In this document: positions 57,701 through 64,000 of the stretch, piece by piece
Layout: each line of letters begins with the position of its first letter
Numbering within the stretch: the stretch's first letter is position 1
Origin: Dendrophyllia cribrosa
Taxonomy: Eukaryota > Cnidaria > Anthozoa > Scleractinia > Dendrophylliidae
Direction of reading: 5' to 3'
Assembly (NCBI GenBank): GCA_024195265.1
Contig: JAJLRJ010000005.1
Span: 38,216,707 to 38,280,706, forward strand
DNA: 64,000 bases
Position numbers and translations under genes: made by a program
Notes under the pieces: generated by a model
Database searches by the model: none
What the model was told of the DNA's origin: nothing
Seen by the model: only the letters and a program-made list of their open reading frames with translations

Positions 57701-60700
57701 GATGTTTACAAGAGTGTCGGTGCCCCAGATGTCTTGCCAAAGCTTCTTGATGCCCTTCCTTCGGATCAAGTGTCAGTCGCGGCAGTTCCTACGCAAAGGA
57801 GCTATGCGGCTGACGTCCTAGTCTACTCAAGTCTGTGATGCGGTCAGTGATGCCGGAATTCAGTACGGGGATGTTCGCCTCCGCATCTCTCCAGTCGAAC
57901 CCAGACACGTGCTAGTTTACGTACGTGATTGTCCTGCGGAAGTTTCCAGTTCTTCCATCAGTGAAGTCCTCGCCGGGTACGGAGTCGTCCACAAGATCTC
58001 CATCTCCGCCCACGGAAAGTTTCCGAATATCCTCGACGGAAATCGTGTCGCCAGGATGTCTCTGTCTAGAGATATCCCGTCTGTTGTGTACGTTGCAGGC
58101 TTTCATTAGGGACTTTAAGCACCGGGAACCGGAACGGCAACGGCGACGTCGAAACCGAGAAAAGACTGGGCAGAGAACGCGGTCTTGGCGCGAAGTTACA
58201 AATAAACCAGCTACAGAACCGCAACGTTTGCCAAATGTGCAGCTCGGTAGAAGCGGCTATTTTCCGAAATGTGCTCGCTAAATGAGGTTAGGGAAATGCT
58301 TCTCATAAGCCGTGTCAAGAAAATAATCAACGACGGGCAGTATATGCTCTTGTACGATTTGAACACGTCCAATAAACTTGACCTGCCGTACGATTCTTAC
58401 GACTGTTTTGACTTCGATGTTCTTGAGGACGATTCGTACGGGAGTCCAAAACTTTCGACAATTTTCGATGTTATTCTTCACTTTTGTTGATCCACAATGA
58501 AGATCACCTTTTGCCGTACGTGAGTGATTCTTTTCGATTCTTTTTATTATTATATGTTTCATTATCAATATTTTGAGTGTCTGGGACATCTAATTGTTAT
58601 AATATATCTGGACATACATACCAGTTCTTCTCTGTTAACTAAACAACTTGTGAGCAAGGAAAGGTAGTCTCAATGGAAGAAGCGTTGGAAACAAAAAACC
58701 CAATTACAAGATTCCCGTATGAATAACAATAACAAGTTTATAGCGTACGGGAGTACATGGCGATGTCACATAAACGAGATTCCTTCGCGTAGCTGAATAA
58801 ACATCGCTAACAAGAAGCGCTTCGTGAATATAAACAAACGTACAATATTATGGATCGGCAAAAGTGAAGAATAACATCGAAAATTTTCGAAAGTTTTGGA
58901 CTTCCGTACGAATAGCAAATCGAAGTTGGCCGTACGGGAGTATTCTTTGACGCGAAAAATTTCTTAAGTGTCACGAAATGAGTCGCTCGCTCGCAAATTA
59001 GTCTGAGCCAAATCAACATCGCTTACCAGAAGCGCTTCGTAAAACTAAACGAACATTTAATATTGTGGACCACCAAAAGTGAAGAATAACCTCGAAAATT
59101 GTCGAAAGCTTTGGACTCCCGTACGAATAGCAAATCGAAGTCCGCGTACGGGTGCCGTACGAATAGCCACTGCGTTTATTTTAATAAATTTGAGCAAAGA
59201 AACGTAGTTCTAAGTTTACAAGTTGTAGTGAATTACCACCTCTTTCTCAAAGAGCGTACAGAAGCACCAAATTGACCTAAATGAAGCAATAAATATCGTT
59301 TCCTATTTCTGTATAGTCTTCTTAAACAACATTAAGTGTATTATATCAAAAAAGACTGGATAAAACCAAAGAAAAATGAGGAATATATACTCACGTTTTC
59401 ACACGACGGCAAACCTTGCTATCTGACGTCGGGCCCGGGAAGAGAACGTCTAGATATTTCCCGCCAAACATGCGCAATGCGTCATTTGGGTTTTCCCTGA
59501 CAGTTTTCGCGTCGCCGTTGCCGTTCCGGTTCCCGGTGCTTAAAGTCCCTATTGTCGGATCTGGTACCGCCGCCAGCCCATCCACTGTCCCGTCTGCGGC
59601 AAGCCCGGTCACAGAGTCAAACAGTGCCCTCTGCATGGTCTGTGTCGCCGTTGTCGCAAGCTCGGCCACATAGCGCGCGAGTGTCAGAGTGCCTGGGGTA
59701 CTGCCGAGCGTTCGCCAGCCCCGGGTTCCTCTGGCTCTCGCGCGGCCCGTCCTCCGGCTCCCTCTTCTGCTGCTTTTCGTGACCCTGCGTCCTCAGCGAC
59801 CCTCCTTGACCCTCCTCTGCTTCGAATCGGTGACTTCAGGTGATGTCGAGATCGCGTCTGCCTCTCTCGCTTCGCCTGGCCCTCGATCTACGCGCAGCAC
59901 GTCCGTTCCTGCTGCTTCTGCTGTGCATCAGGGATCCCCGACGGCACATGCCGATGTCGCTGTCCTGGGTACCCTGTATCTCAGGACATCTCTGTCTCTT
60001 AGGCTGAGTCTCAGAGCGTTCCTTTGATCCAGGGGGACCTCAGTTCTTCTCCCATTCCAGGTCCACCTGAGTTACCTCCGGCCCCTGGATGTATCGCCGC
60101 TCATGATTTCTTGTCACAATTGCCGCGTCGACCTCTCTCGCTTCGGCCCCCCCCCCCCCCCCCCCCCCTTTGTGACGAATGCTAGGGATGCTGTTGACTC
60201 CAAGTTAGTCCGTTTTGATTACGGCCGTTGTTCGCGCGACGTCTTTGCTCATATCCGGAGCTTTGAAGAGCGACGTGCGTTTTGGTACAGCAAACACCGT
60301 GACTTTCGTCCTGCCTTCTGGTTGCCTCCTGGACCAGCTGAGCAGTTGCCGCCTCAGGAGCCGTCTGGCTTTCTGTAGACATTTTTGTTGACATGAGACA
60401 TTGATATTATTGTATTTCTACTTTGATTTGTTTCTTTCTGAGACTTTGCTTGTAAATATTTTATCCCTTTGAGCTTCAATAAAGAGAGTTTTTCACAATT
60501 AAAAAAATTGTTGGTCGTCGATTCTTCTAAGGTTGAAGGTATTTTGCTCTTGCACTTGATTTATAGCCTGAAGTGAAATTTTAAGTTACAAACTCAGTTG
60601 CTTTGAGGGGGCGTTGATGCAAAATACACGACTAACCCAATTAACACAGAATTTGTCATACATGTATTTCATAAGGAATCGAACAGAATGGCCTGAAAAA

Positions 60701-63099
60701 AATTACATTCCCTTCTCATACATGTCCCGAAGAGGCGTTAACTTCATTTAGAACGTTCAATAAATAAATAAGGACCATGTTTAAATACGAAGAGCCATTT
60801 ATTCGAATTAATGACGGTACTTTAATTTCAACCCCTTTAGAAATGGAAATTGTAGAAAAATTCCAAATTTTATTCTGTAAAAAGAGAATTAAAACTAAAT
60901 TCTTAAAACTGACAAATAAAATCATACGGAATTATACTGAAGTGCTGTCATTTAATTCGAGTCTATGTCAGGAATTTTAAGCATCCTTTTAAAAAGCCCA
61001 AAGAGATATTTGCGTAGAGATATTTGTCTGCTGATGGCGAGGATGGACAACTTGAAAAAATGTAGGCTAAAACTTTTGTAAAAGTTTTAAAAGTTCTTTT
61101 CACATGTCTTCGAAAAATCGATATTTAATGATCTTGGTTGGTTTCTCTTTAAAAATGTTGTGCATTAATAATTAATTAATTAGTTAATTAATAATAATAA
61201 TTAAAGCAATATATATAATTAATAATAATAATAATAATAATAATTTCAGCATTATGCTAATTTCAAGTCGGATGACACGTACAGCTGATTGCAGGATAAT
61301 GTGGCCAGATGTAGTTGTAAAACAAAGTCCAGTGGACTTTTCTTGAAGTGAAACGAGTAGTTCCTTTGATACTTCGTTTGGAAAATTGACATTTGTGTAC
61401 GTTTTAAGAAAAAATTTCAACTCTACTACACAACAGACATTATACGCTCCAATAGGTTTATTTTTATGCATTTCGGTCGGACACCAACGGCACTTACAAA
61501 CATATTTACAATAATGTGAGTACAACAGTACAATATAACGGTGTAGTCATAATCCATAAATTGAAAATACTACAATGCTAATGACGAACCAGAGCTGAGC
61601 AATCACTCACATACCAAAAAAACTGCGTTAAAGAGTCTGACCCACCCAGTTTGCATTGCGCGCTTCTCTTATTGTTATGATACGGCTCTATTCCATATTT
61701 GGGCAAGCATATCACCTCTTGCACGAGTGAATTTCTCATCTACAATACAGTATGGACTTTCGGGGGCCCTGAAAATGGCGGATGAACCAACGTAGGCGCG
61801 CAATGCAAACTGGGTGGGTCAGATTCTTTAAACGGAGGCCAGAAAAAACATGTCACCCCAAAAAACGCTTTGGGGAAAAAATATGTGGCAGGAAATCTGG
61901 GTAGGATCCATGGCTCAAACTCTAAAGCCCATACGAGGCCCTATAAAGTACTACACAATAAGCACAAAATGCACTGAAGTTCTTACACGGGAAATAAGCA
62001 AAATAAATAAACATACAAATTTTGAAAACAACTAAAGCCAAGTGGTGCAGGCCTAGAATGACTAACAACGTGCGATACTTCGTTTGTAACGAAGTTATGC
62101 AACCCACAATGCACTAAAAAAATAGTGCCCAGCCCCTGCTGTTCCCGTGCCGTAGAAATATCAATTTCTGTCTAATTCGTTGACTACGTTACTCAAAATC
62201 CAGAAATTACATATTCGCAGAGCTTCTCAAAACACGTCCGCAACGAGCGGTAAAGGATTTTGCATTGACTTGTGGGATTGGATTGCGCAATCTGATAGGA
62301 TCGGTACAGGAAATGATGGCGAGATTGCATTTACTTTGTCACATTATTTTAAATGCTTACTATATATTTTCAAATGGCGAGTCATGATTCTAACAGTATT
62401 TCAAACTATATATCTCCACTGCAGAAATTTTTGTCCTGGACTCACAGAGATTGACACAGGGAAATACAAAGGCCGCTAAACCAAAGGAAAAATCAGCTAC
62501 AAGCAGAAAATCTACTTCTCAGACCCGGCATGGGCGAATAAAAATGCCGCTAAACAGACGACGTCTTAGACAACGAAGTCGCCCGAAGATCAGCCAAAAG
62601 GTTTGAACGAACTTAACCCTATTCAGCATGGGCTTCTTTTGAGTTACTGAGCCCGGGGGGGGAGAGAGGGTCCAATACTGTCTCCTTTGCGGTCCGCACA
62701 ATGGAACGATAACGTCATATGACGTAATTATTAGATAATTAGTTATACGGCCGCCATCTTGGATCCGCCATCTTGGATTTCTGAAATGTTTTAAAACCTC
62801 TTAAAAACCGTCCAAATTCACTCAAAATTGATCAAAACCAATAAATAAACGCTAAATGACGTAAAAATATAAACGTCATAGCAATAAACATTGTTTTTCT
62901 TCATTCAAAGGTATAAATATGCAAATTTAAAAAAACATGGCTGTCAAAATCTTGTTGCCATGGAAACATCAAGTCACGTGATCCAAAAATTGTCTTATGA
63001 AATTGTTGCCAGATAAAGTTTAGGAAAAGTCACAAAGTTTGATAGCGTTTAAATACATATTAAAGAAGTTATGAATGTTGAAAGTTAGCGCGGGCACTT

Positions 63100-63130
<31 letters not shown>

Positions 63131-63723
63131 ACCCCGCCAGGCCGAATAGGCTTAAAAGCCTTCAACACATTATTCTGAAAAGGCCATTTTCGTACTTAAA
63201 ATTACATGTACCGCTGAATTCAAACACCAATGACACATTGATACAGGGTTAGACTCGACCTGATGTAAAATATTCACAAATACCGGCAGAAGTTGCGTGA
63301 AATTTGAAAATTAAACAAAAGACAGAGCTCTAAACAGGTCATCTTCTCGCCTGAATTTGTGAATTTATCACTTCAGATTGAGGCTAACCCTGTAAAAATG
63401 CGCCTTCAATGCTTTCATTCAGCGACCATAGCGAATTCAAAACTGGTCTATTAATCTCGCATGGCGCCTACATTCAATAAACCCTCTTTTTCTTTACAAT
63501 TCATTATATCGTCAGATACAGAACGATCACAAGGGATGGGTTATACAAAGACGAAACGCGAGAGAAAAAAATGATAATTTTCTTCACAACCTGAACTTAA
63601 CAAACTAAGTCGGCGAATTCACAAAAAATAAAACCTTGGGTAAAATATTATAAGGTTGCTTGTTATTATAATACTTAAACTTACTTAAATCACAGGTTCC
63701 TTTTCCAAGGAGAAACGCCAAAA
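35806..63723 (-). CDS. Gene 2: two-CUB secreted/GPI-type protein (5 exons seen)
   Basis: Minus-strand join: 63685-63723 (signal end), 56923-57040 (CUB1 first half), 50936-51168 (CUB1 second half), 43773-44156 (CUB2), 35806-35957 (stalk and tail). The same phase series as gene 1 (1, 2, 1, 1) holds, giving about 307 residues plus an unseen start. The protein has the same architecture as gene 1 but is clearly diverged, so it is an older paralogue and not part of the recent palindrome, except for its 3' end, which lies in duplicated sequence (34980-42500). The introns are unusually large (about 5.8, 5.8, 6.8 and 7.8 kb) and hold a minisatellite, LINE and Penelope pieces, and a 5.26-kb DNA element that ends 13 bases from a splice donor. 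Pairing the CUB exons with this terminal exon is inferred from order, strand and phase. Confidence 0.62.
36028..36107. repeat. C80 homopolymer
   Basis: Eighty C residues in the intron before gene 2's terminal exon. The homologous site in arm 1 (6861-6883, as G) has 23. Confidence 0.9.
37350..37725. mobile_element. MITE copy (AGGGA(A/G)CTTAAG ends)
   Basis: Reverse copy of 13129-13509, with ends AGGGAACTTAAGCAACCACG and CGACGACGG / TTTAGCTCCCTA. The reading frame within (37412-37720) is repeat sequence. Confidence 0.5.
41105..42305. mobile_element. Second copy of the CCCTATCC transposon, right end lost
   Basis: Same orientation and interior as 11393-12675, inserted in GTTTCTTGTTTAA within the third copy. 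It stops at GGGGGGGCTTCTGGAGC and runs straight into sequence homologous to arm 1 7800, so the right terminus and neighbouring bases were deleted at the G run. Confidence 0.7.
42500..43185. repeat. Dispersed 'TATAAGAACCTA' repeat region
   Basis: AGTGGATTA, AAGAACCTA and ATATAAGAAC motifs recur here and at 12800-13080, 14985-15270 and 37775-38070. A decayed dispersed repeat; no gene. Confidence 0.4.
43186..43650 (-). mobile_element. LINE 3' end (CR1/L2-like RT C-terminus)
   Basis: On the minus strand the conceptual protein reads [15 protein letters not shown], then after a frame change ALHGLA, then [20 protein letters not shown] and [10 protein letters not shown]. This is the C-terminal signature of CR1/L2-type LINE reverse transcriptases (YGxRAFxxAAPxLWNxLP...FKxxLKTxLF). 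It ends in an (ATT)n tract at 43187-43222, the microsatellite tail usual in that group. Broken by frameshifts. Confidence 0.8.
43773..44156 (-). CDS. Gene 2 exon: CUB2
   Basis: A 384-base phase 1-1 exon with acceptor GCGTTGTAG and donor GTAAGT. The protein has [72 protein letters not shown] and VWVHFK...YKGFKASF. It is the diverged paralogue of the CUB2 exons of genes 1 and 3, with a shortened middle loop. The 32-bp minisatellite begins about 125 bases upstream. Confidence 0.82.
44280..47290. repeat. 32-bp minisatellite, about 90 copies
   Basis: Tandem copies of TGTGTTATTTGTGTTTGTTG + TGATTGGTTCAT (32 bases), about 3 kb in the CUB1b-CUB2 intron of gene 2. Variants (TTTATTG, CTTGCTG, GATTCGTACAC, ATTATCTT) recur in runs, so blocks of several units have been copied. 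The strand is strongly skewed: G and T dominate the + strand, and there is almost no A outside TTATT and GATTG. 32 is not a multiple of three, so a 96-base period leaves long open frames that are artefacts. Confidence 0.95.
47291..48555. other. Intron of gene 2, no gene seen
   Basis: AT-rich. A 92-codon frame at 48179 has no recognisable domain. No splice-bounded exon identified. Confidence 0.45.
48640..49380. mobile_element. Inverted-repeat element (possible)
   Basis: TGTCTTGATTTCATTTCGG near 48693 is complementary, with changes, to CCGAAACTAAATCAAGACA near 49361, and the similarity extends over about 45 bases. A perfect palindrome lies at 49161-49217 between them. No coding sequence. Confidence 0.4.
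49161..49217. repeat. Perfect 57-bp palindrome
   Basis: A 28-base arm TAGAACATTCAAAACATACC + AGAACGGT, one T at 49189, then the exact reverse complement. Unknown role; likely a short MITE or recent hairpin-mediated duplication. Confidence 0.85.
49830..50710 (-). pseudogene. Penelope-like 3' remnant with GIY-YIG nuclease
   Basis: The minus strand encodes [32 protein letters not shown], then after a frame change [36 protein letters not shown] and [30 protein letters not shown] is the Penelope GIY-YIG pattern. GACCGTAGAACGGTCGAAAC (49838-49860, minus) is the matching 3' tail. Frameshifts make it a pseudogene. It is diverged from the element at 31200. Confidence 0.8.
50562..50883. repeat. Inverted duplication of a Penelope segment
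   Basis: 50562-50668 reappears reversed at 50779-50883 (CTCAAAGATCTGAGTCAGAA, with GGATGGTCTT against AAGACCACCC), with about 110 bases between. It lies 50 bases from the CUB1b exon end of gene 2. Confidence 0.75.
50936..51168 (-). CDS. Gene 2 exon: CUB1, second half
   Basis: A 233-base exon, phase 2 to phase 1, with acceptor GCTACAG and donor GTAAGT. It encodes [15 protein letters not shown], a charged loop with KCGRSTKR, then [20 protein letters not shown] and SYIV. Cysteine spacing and the final strand match the gene 1 exon. It joins the upstream exon through a split Ser codon. Confidence 0.8.
51180..51640. repeat. AT-rich intron with (ATT)n microsatellites
   Basis: TTATTATTATT tracts at about 51350-51385 and 51515-51590; nothing coding. 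Confidence 0.6.
52407..54111. mobile_element. 1705-bp TIR element, AGT target duplication (copy A)
   Basis: The ends AGGGACTTTAAGCACCGGGA and the complementary TCCCGGTGCTTAAAGTCCCT extend to about 40 bases of inverted repeat, flanked by AGT at 52404-52406 and 54112-54114. Internal hairpins carry CGTACGGGAGT(C)C and GAATAGCAAATCGAAG in both orientations. A 73-codon frame (52576-52797) is shared with copy B but has no known domain. It is nested in the TTAA element. Confidence 0.8.
52576..52797 (+). CDS. Short conserved frame in the TIR element (unknown)
   Basis: 73 codons, [20 protein letters not shown] ... [20 protein letters not shown], ending ILHFC. It is identical but for one residue in copy B at 58269-58490. 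That only reflects the recent copying of the element; coding is unproven. Confidence 0.25.
   Translation: MCSLNEVREMLLISRVKKIINDGQYMLLYDLNTSNKLDLPYDSYDCFDFDVLEDDSYGSPKLSSIFDVILHFC
54112..56044. other. Interior of the TTAA element, no transposase seen
   Basis: Contains a G32 run (54755-54786), a 70-codon frame (55152-55364, [20 protein letters not shown]...) without recognisable domain, and a ~140-bp MITE (55410-55549). Confidence 0.45.
55410..55550. mobile_element. MITE with CAGTGGCGGATC ends
   Basis: Left CAGTGGCGGATCTAG, inverted right CAGTTGCGGATCCAG; about 140 bases. The CAGTGGCGGATCCAG terminus is a common hAT-type MITE end in invertebrates. No clear 8-base duplication. Confidence 0.5.
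56923..57040 (-). CDS. Gene 2 exon: CUB1, first half
   Basis: A 118-base exon, phase 1 to phase 2: [20 protein letters not shown] then [18 protein letters not shown]. It aligns with gene 1's exon (YPGSSSNYGANEIKCWKI). The upstream Cys may come from the signal exon (GTC). The acceptor is duplicated in tandem (two copies of an 11-base TTTCTTTACAG unit); use of the upstream one would shift frame. The donor is GTACCA, and the TTAA of a large transposon begins 13 bases into the intron. Confidence 0.75.
57343..57560. mobile_element. 218-bp near-perfect palindromic MITE, 8-bp target duplication
   Basis: Two 109-base arms meet without spacer at 57451/57452 (AAAAATAGC|TATTTTT region) and differ at about one position (GGGGTGTC against GACACCCG). 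The ends are CAGACTCGTACCCAG and its complement. GTTGGGTG is repeated directly at 57335-57342 and 57561-57568. CAG termini with 8-bp duplications fit hAT. Confidence 0.85.
57909..58107 (+). pseudogene. Gag-like/ORF1 N-terminal part
   Basis: [32 protein letters not shown] ... [16 protein letters not shown] resembles the RNA-binding part of zinc-knuckle gag-like proteins. It is preceded in a different frame by 57566-57838 (frameshift near 57830) and cut at 58107 by the TIR element. Confidence 0.5.
58108..59550. mobile_element. 1443-bp TIR element, ATT target duplication (copy B)
   Basis: Same termini as 52407-54111, flanked by ATT at 58105-58107 and 59551-59553. Nearly identical to copy A but lacks about 215 bases (A: about 52797-53012). 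It interrupts the gag-like frame. Confidence 0.82.
59551..59843 (+). pseudogene. Gag-like zinc-knuckle part
   Basis: The frame contains [14 protein letters not shown], and [15 protein letters not shown] follows: two CCHC (C-x2-C-x4-H-x4-C) knuckles that bind nucleic acid. A Pro/Ser/Ala-rich stretch follows and stops at 59841-59843. If the TIR element and one ATT copy are removed, this frame is continuous with 57909-58107. Further pieces in other frames (to 60378, ending PAFWLPPGP ... PSGFL) show more frameshifts. Confidence 0.7.
60147..60168. repeat. C22 homopolymer
   Basis: Within the gag-like region; read through, it gives a run of Pro codons. Confidence 0.85.
60520..61150. other. Intron of gene 2, no gene seen
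   Basis: AT-rich. A 67-codon frame at 60777 lacks domain features. Confidence 0.45.
61151..61250. repeat. TAA/TTAAT-rich microsatellite
   Basis: AATTAATTAATTAGTTAATT, then (TAA)n at 61185-61245. Confidence 0.75.
61251..61525 (-). other. Uncertain open frame
   Basis: A minus frame with [20 protein letters not shown] ... [18 protein letters not shown] looks more protein-like than its surroundings. It has no known motif or clear splice borders; possibly a decayed exon or transposon piece. Confidence 0.2.
61627..61835. mobile_element. MITE with TTAAAGAGTCTGACCCACCC ends
   Basis: 37-base inverted ends (TTAAAGAGTCTGACCCACCC / GGGTGGGTCAGATTCTTTAA). The middle contains AATGGCGG. No clear target duplication. 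Confidence 0.65.
61836..62610. other. Intron of gene 2, no gene seen
   Basis: Short frames only (61-99 codons), with no domain or splice pattern recognised. Confidence 0.45.
62615..63153. mobile_element. Relative of the CCCTATCC transposon, flanked by TTAA
   Basis: Ends CCCTATTCAGCATGG and (inverted) GCCTATTCGGCCTGG, with TTAA on both sides. It carries the complement of the AAGATGGCGGATCC repeat (CGCCATCTTGGATCCGCCAT) and a C27 run (63104-63130) near the right end, like 11393-12675. Shorter and diverged. No transposase. Confidence 0.55.
63160..63684. other. Intron of gene 2, no gene seen
   Basis: AT-rich; nothing beyond the splice signals of the adjoining exon. Confidence 0.45.
63685..63723 (-). 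CDS. Gene 2 exon: signal-peptide end
   Basis: A 39-base exon after CTTTTTGCAG and before GTAAGT; phase 1-1. It encodes [12 protein letters not shown], matching the 42-base exons of genes 1 and 3. The frame also stays open upstream to a Met at 63841 through another hydrophobic stretch. An unspliced start there is possible, though the clear acceptor argues for an upstream first exon beyond the window. Confidence 0.6.
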   Translation of the reverse strand, partial: FWRFSLEKEPVI

Positions 63724-64000
63724 CTGCAAAAAGAGCAGAAAATACATTGATGTCAGAAAATGGAAAACTGAGTAGGTAGAGAAGGATTAGCAGAAATATG
63801 TAATTATATTGACCAATCGATTCAAGGTTGAATGAGTGCATGGCTGAATGACTTGAATGGATAGATCAGATACATGACATATATATTTACATGTGAGAAT
63901 TTAGGTGTTTGATACTGAATGAGGATTTTTGAATTTGAGACATTATATTTCGGACGAATAATTTTCGTACAAATGTGCCTTGAACGACTGGAATGCCTTG

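Larger units (their letters stand above)
57120..60510 (+). mobile_element. Gag-like zinc-knuckle retroelement, interrupted
   Basis: Layout: a 73-base tandem pair (AACGGACCCATAGTA..GTCCTTCT, 57120-57240) like a LINE 5' leader; a Pro/Ser-rich gag-like reading region from 57566; two CCHC knuckles at 59598-59670; and a 3' end with AATAAA near 60479 and an A-rich tail at 60501. No reverse transcriptase is visible, so this is an ORF1-only or truncated copy. Two DNA elements sit in it (57343-57560 and 58108-59550). GC content is much higher than around it. Confidence 0.6.

Noticed and set aside
58269..58589. 103-codon minus frame in copy B of the TIR element as a transposase
   Set aside because: No DDE/D or DNA-binding pattern; the sequence is internal palindromes.
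63605..63841. 78-codon minus frame as a complete small membrane protein
   Set aside because: Its core is the 39-base signal exon with good acceptor and donor; the remainder is intron. An unspliced start at 63841 is kept as a minor alternative.

Overview
The window is eukaryotic, AT-rich, intron-rich and full of transposons. Spliced CUB-domain exons with GT..AG borders, Penelope-like and CR1/L2-like retroelement remnants, dozens of palindromic MITE-like units and long poly-C/poly-G runs point to an invertebrate metazoan. An anthozoan cnidarian (coral or anemone) is my best guess, but the sequence does not prove it.

The gene content is a small family of secreted CUB proteins with a Cys-rich stalk and a hydrophobic C-terminal tail that looks like a GPI-anchor signal or a short membrane segment. 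I reconstruct three members from splice sites, phases and homology. Gene 3 (+) has a signal-peptide exon 3853-3894, one CUB exon 4402-4797 and a terminal exon 6956-7104. Gene 1 (-) has 25123-25164, CUB1 in two exons (23061-23208 and 19911-20170), CUB2 18387-18782 and terminal exon 15751-15902. Gene 2 (-) has 63685-63723, CUB1 (56923-57040 and 50936-51168), CUB2 43773-44156 and terminal exon 35806-35957. All junctions agree in phase (1, 2, 1, 1). The exon carrying the start Met was not found for any of the three. A spare terminal exon lies at 14041-14129 (-).

Layout. Positions 1-13160 and 14890-30253 are arms of a large inverted duplication; the + strand arm holds gene 3 and the other holds gene 1. 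A third, rearranged copy (34980-42500) matches parts of arm 1 in reverse and forms the 3' half of gene 2. The arms differ by discrete events. About 5.8 kb containing CUB1 is absent from arm 1, and about 3.9 kb is absent from arm 2. Several transposons are present in one copy while the matching site in another copy is empty, which gives exact ends and target duplications.

Between the duplicated blocks, 31200-33800 is a Penelope-like retroelement with a 484-codon RT reading frame and a separate GIY-YIG remnant. 34610-34990 and 49830-50710 are other Penelope-like pieces. The introns of gene 2 hold a LINE 3' end (43190-43650), a 3-kb 32-bp minisatellite (44280-47290), a 5.26-kb TTAA-flanked element with long inverted ends (51649-56906) that contains another DNA transposon, and a gag-like zinc-knuckle retroelement (57120-60510) interrupted by two DNA elements. 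One of these is an almost perfect 218-bp palindrome with 8-bp target duplications.

Gene models were made by eye from splice signals and family patterns; no alignment or expression data were available.
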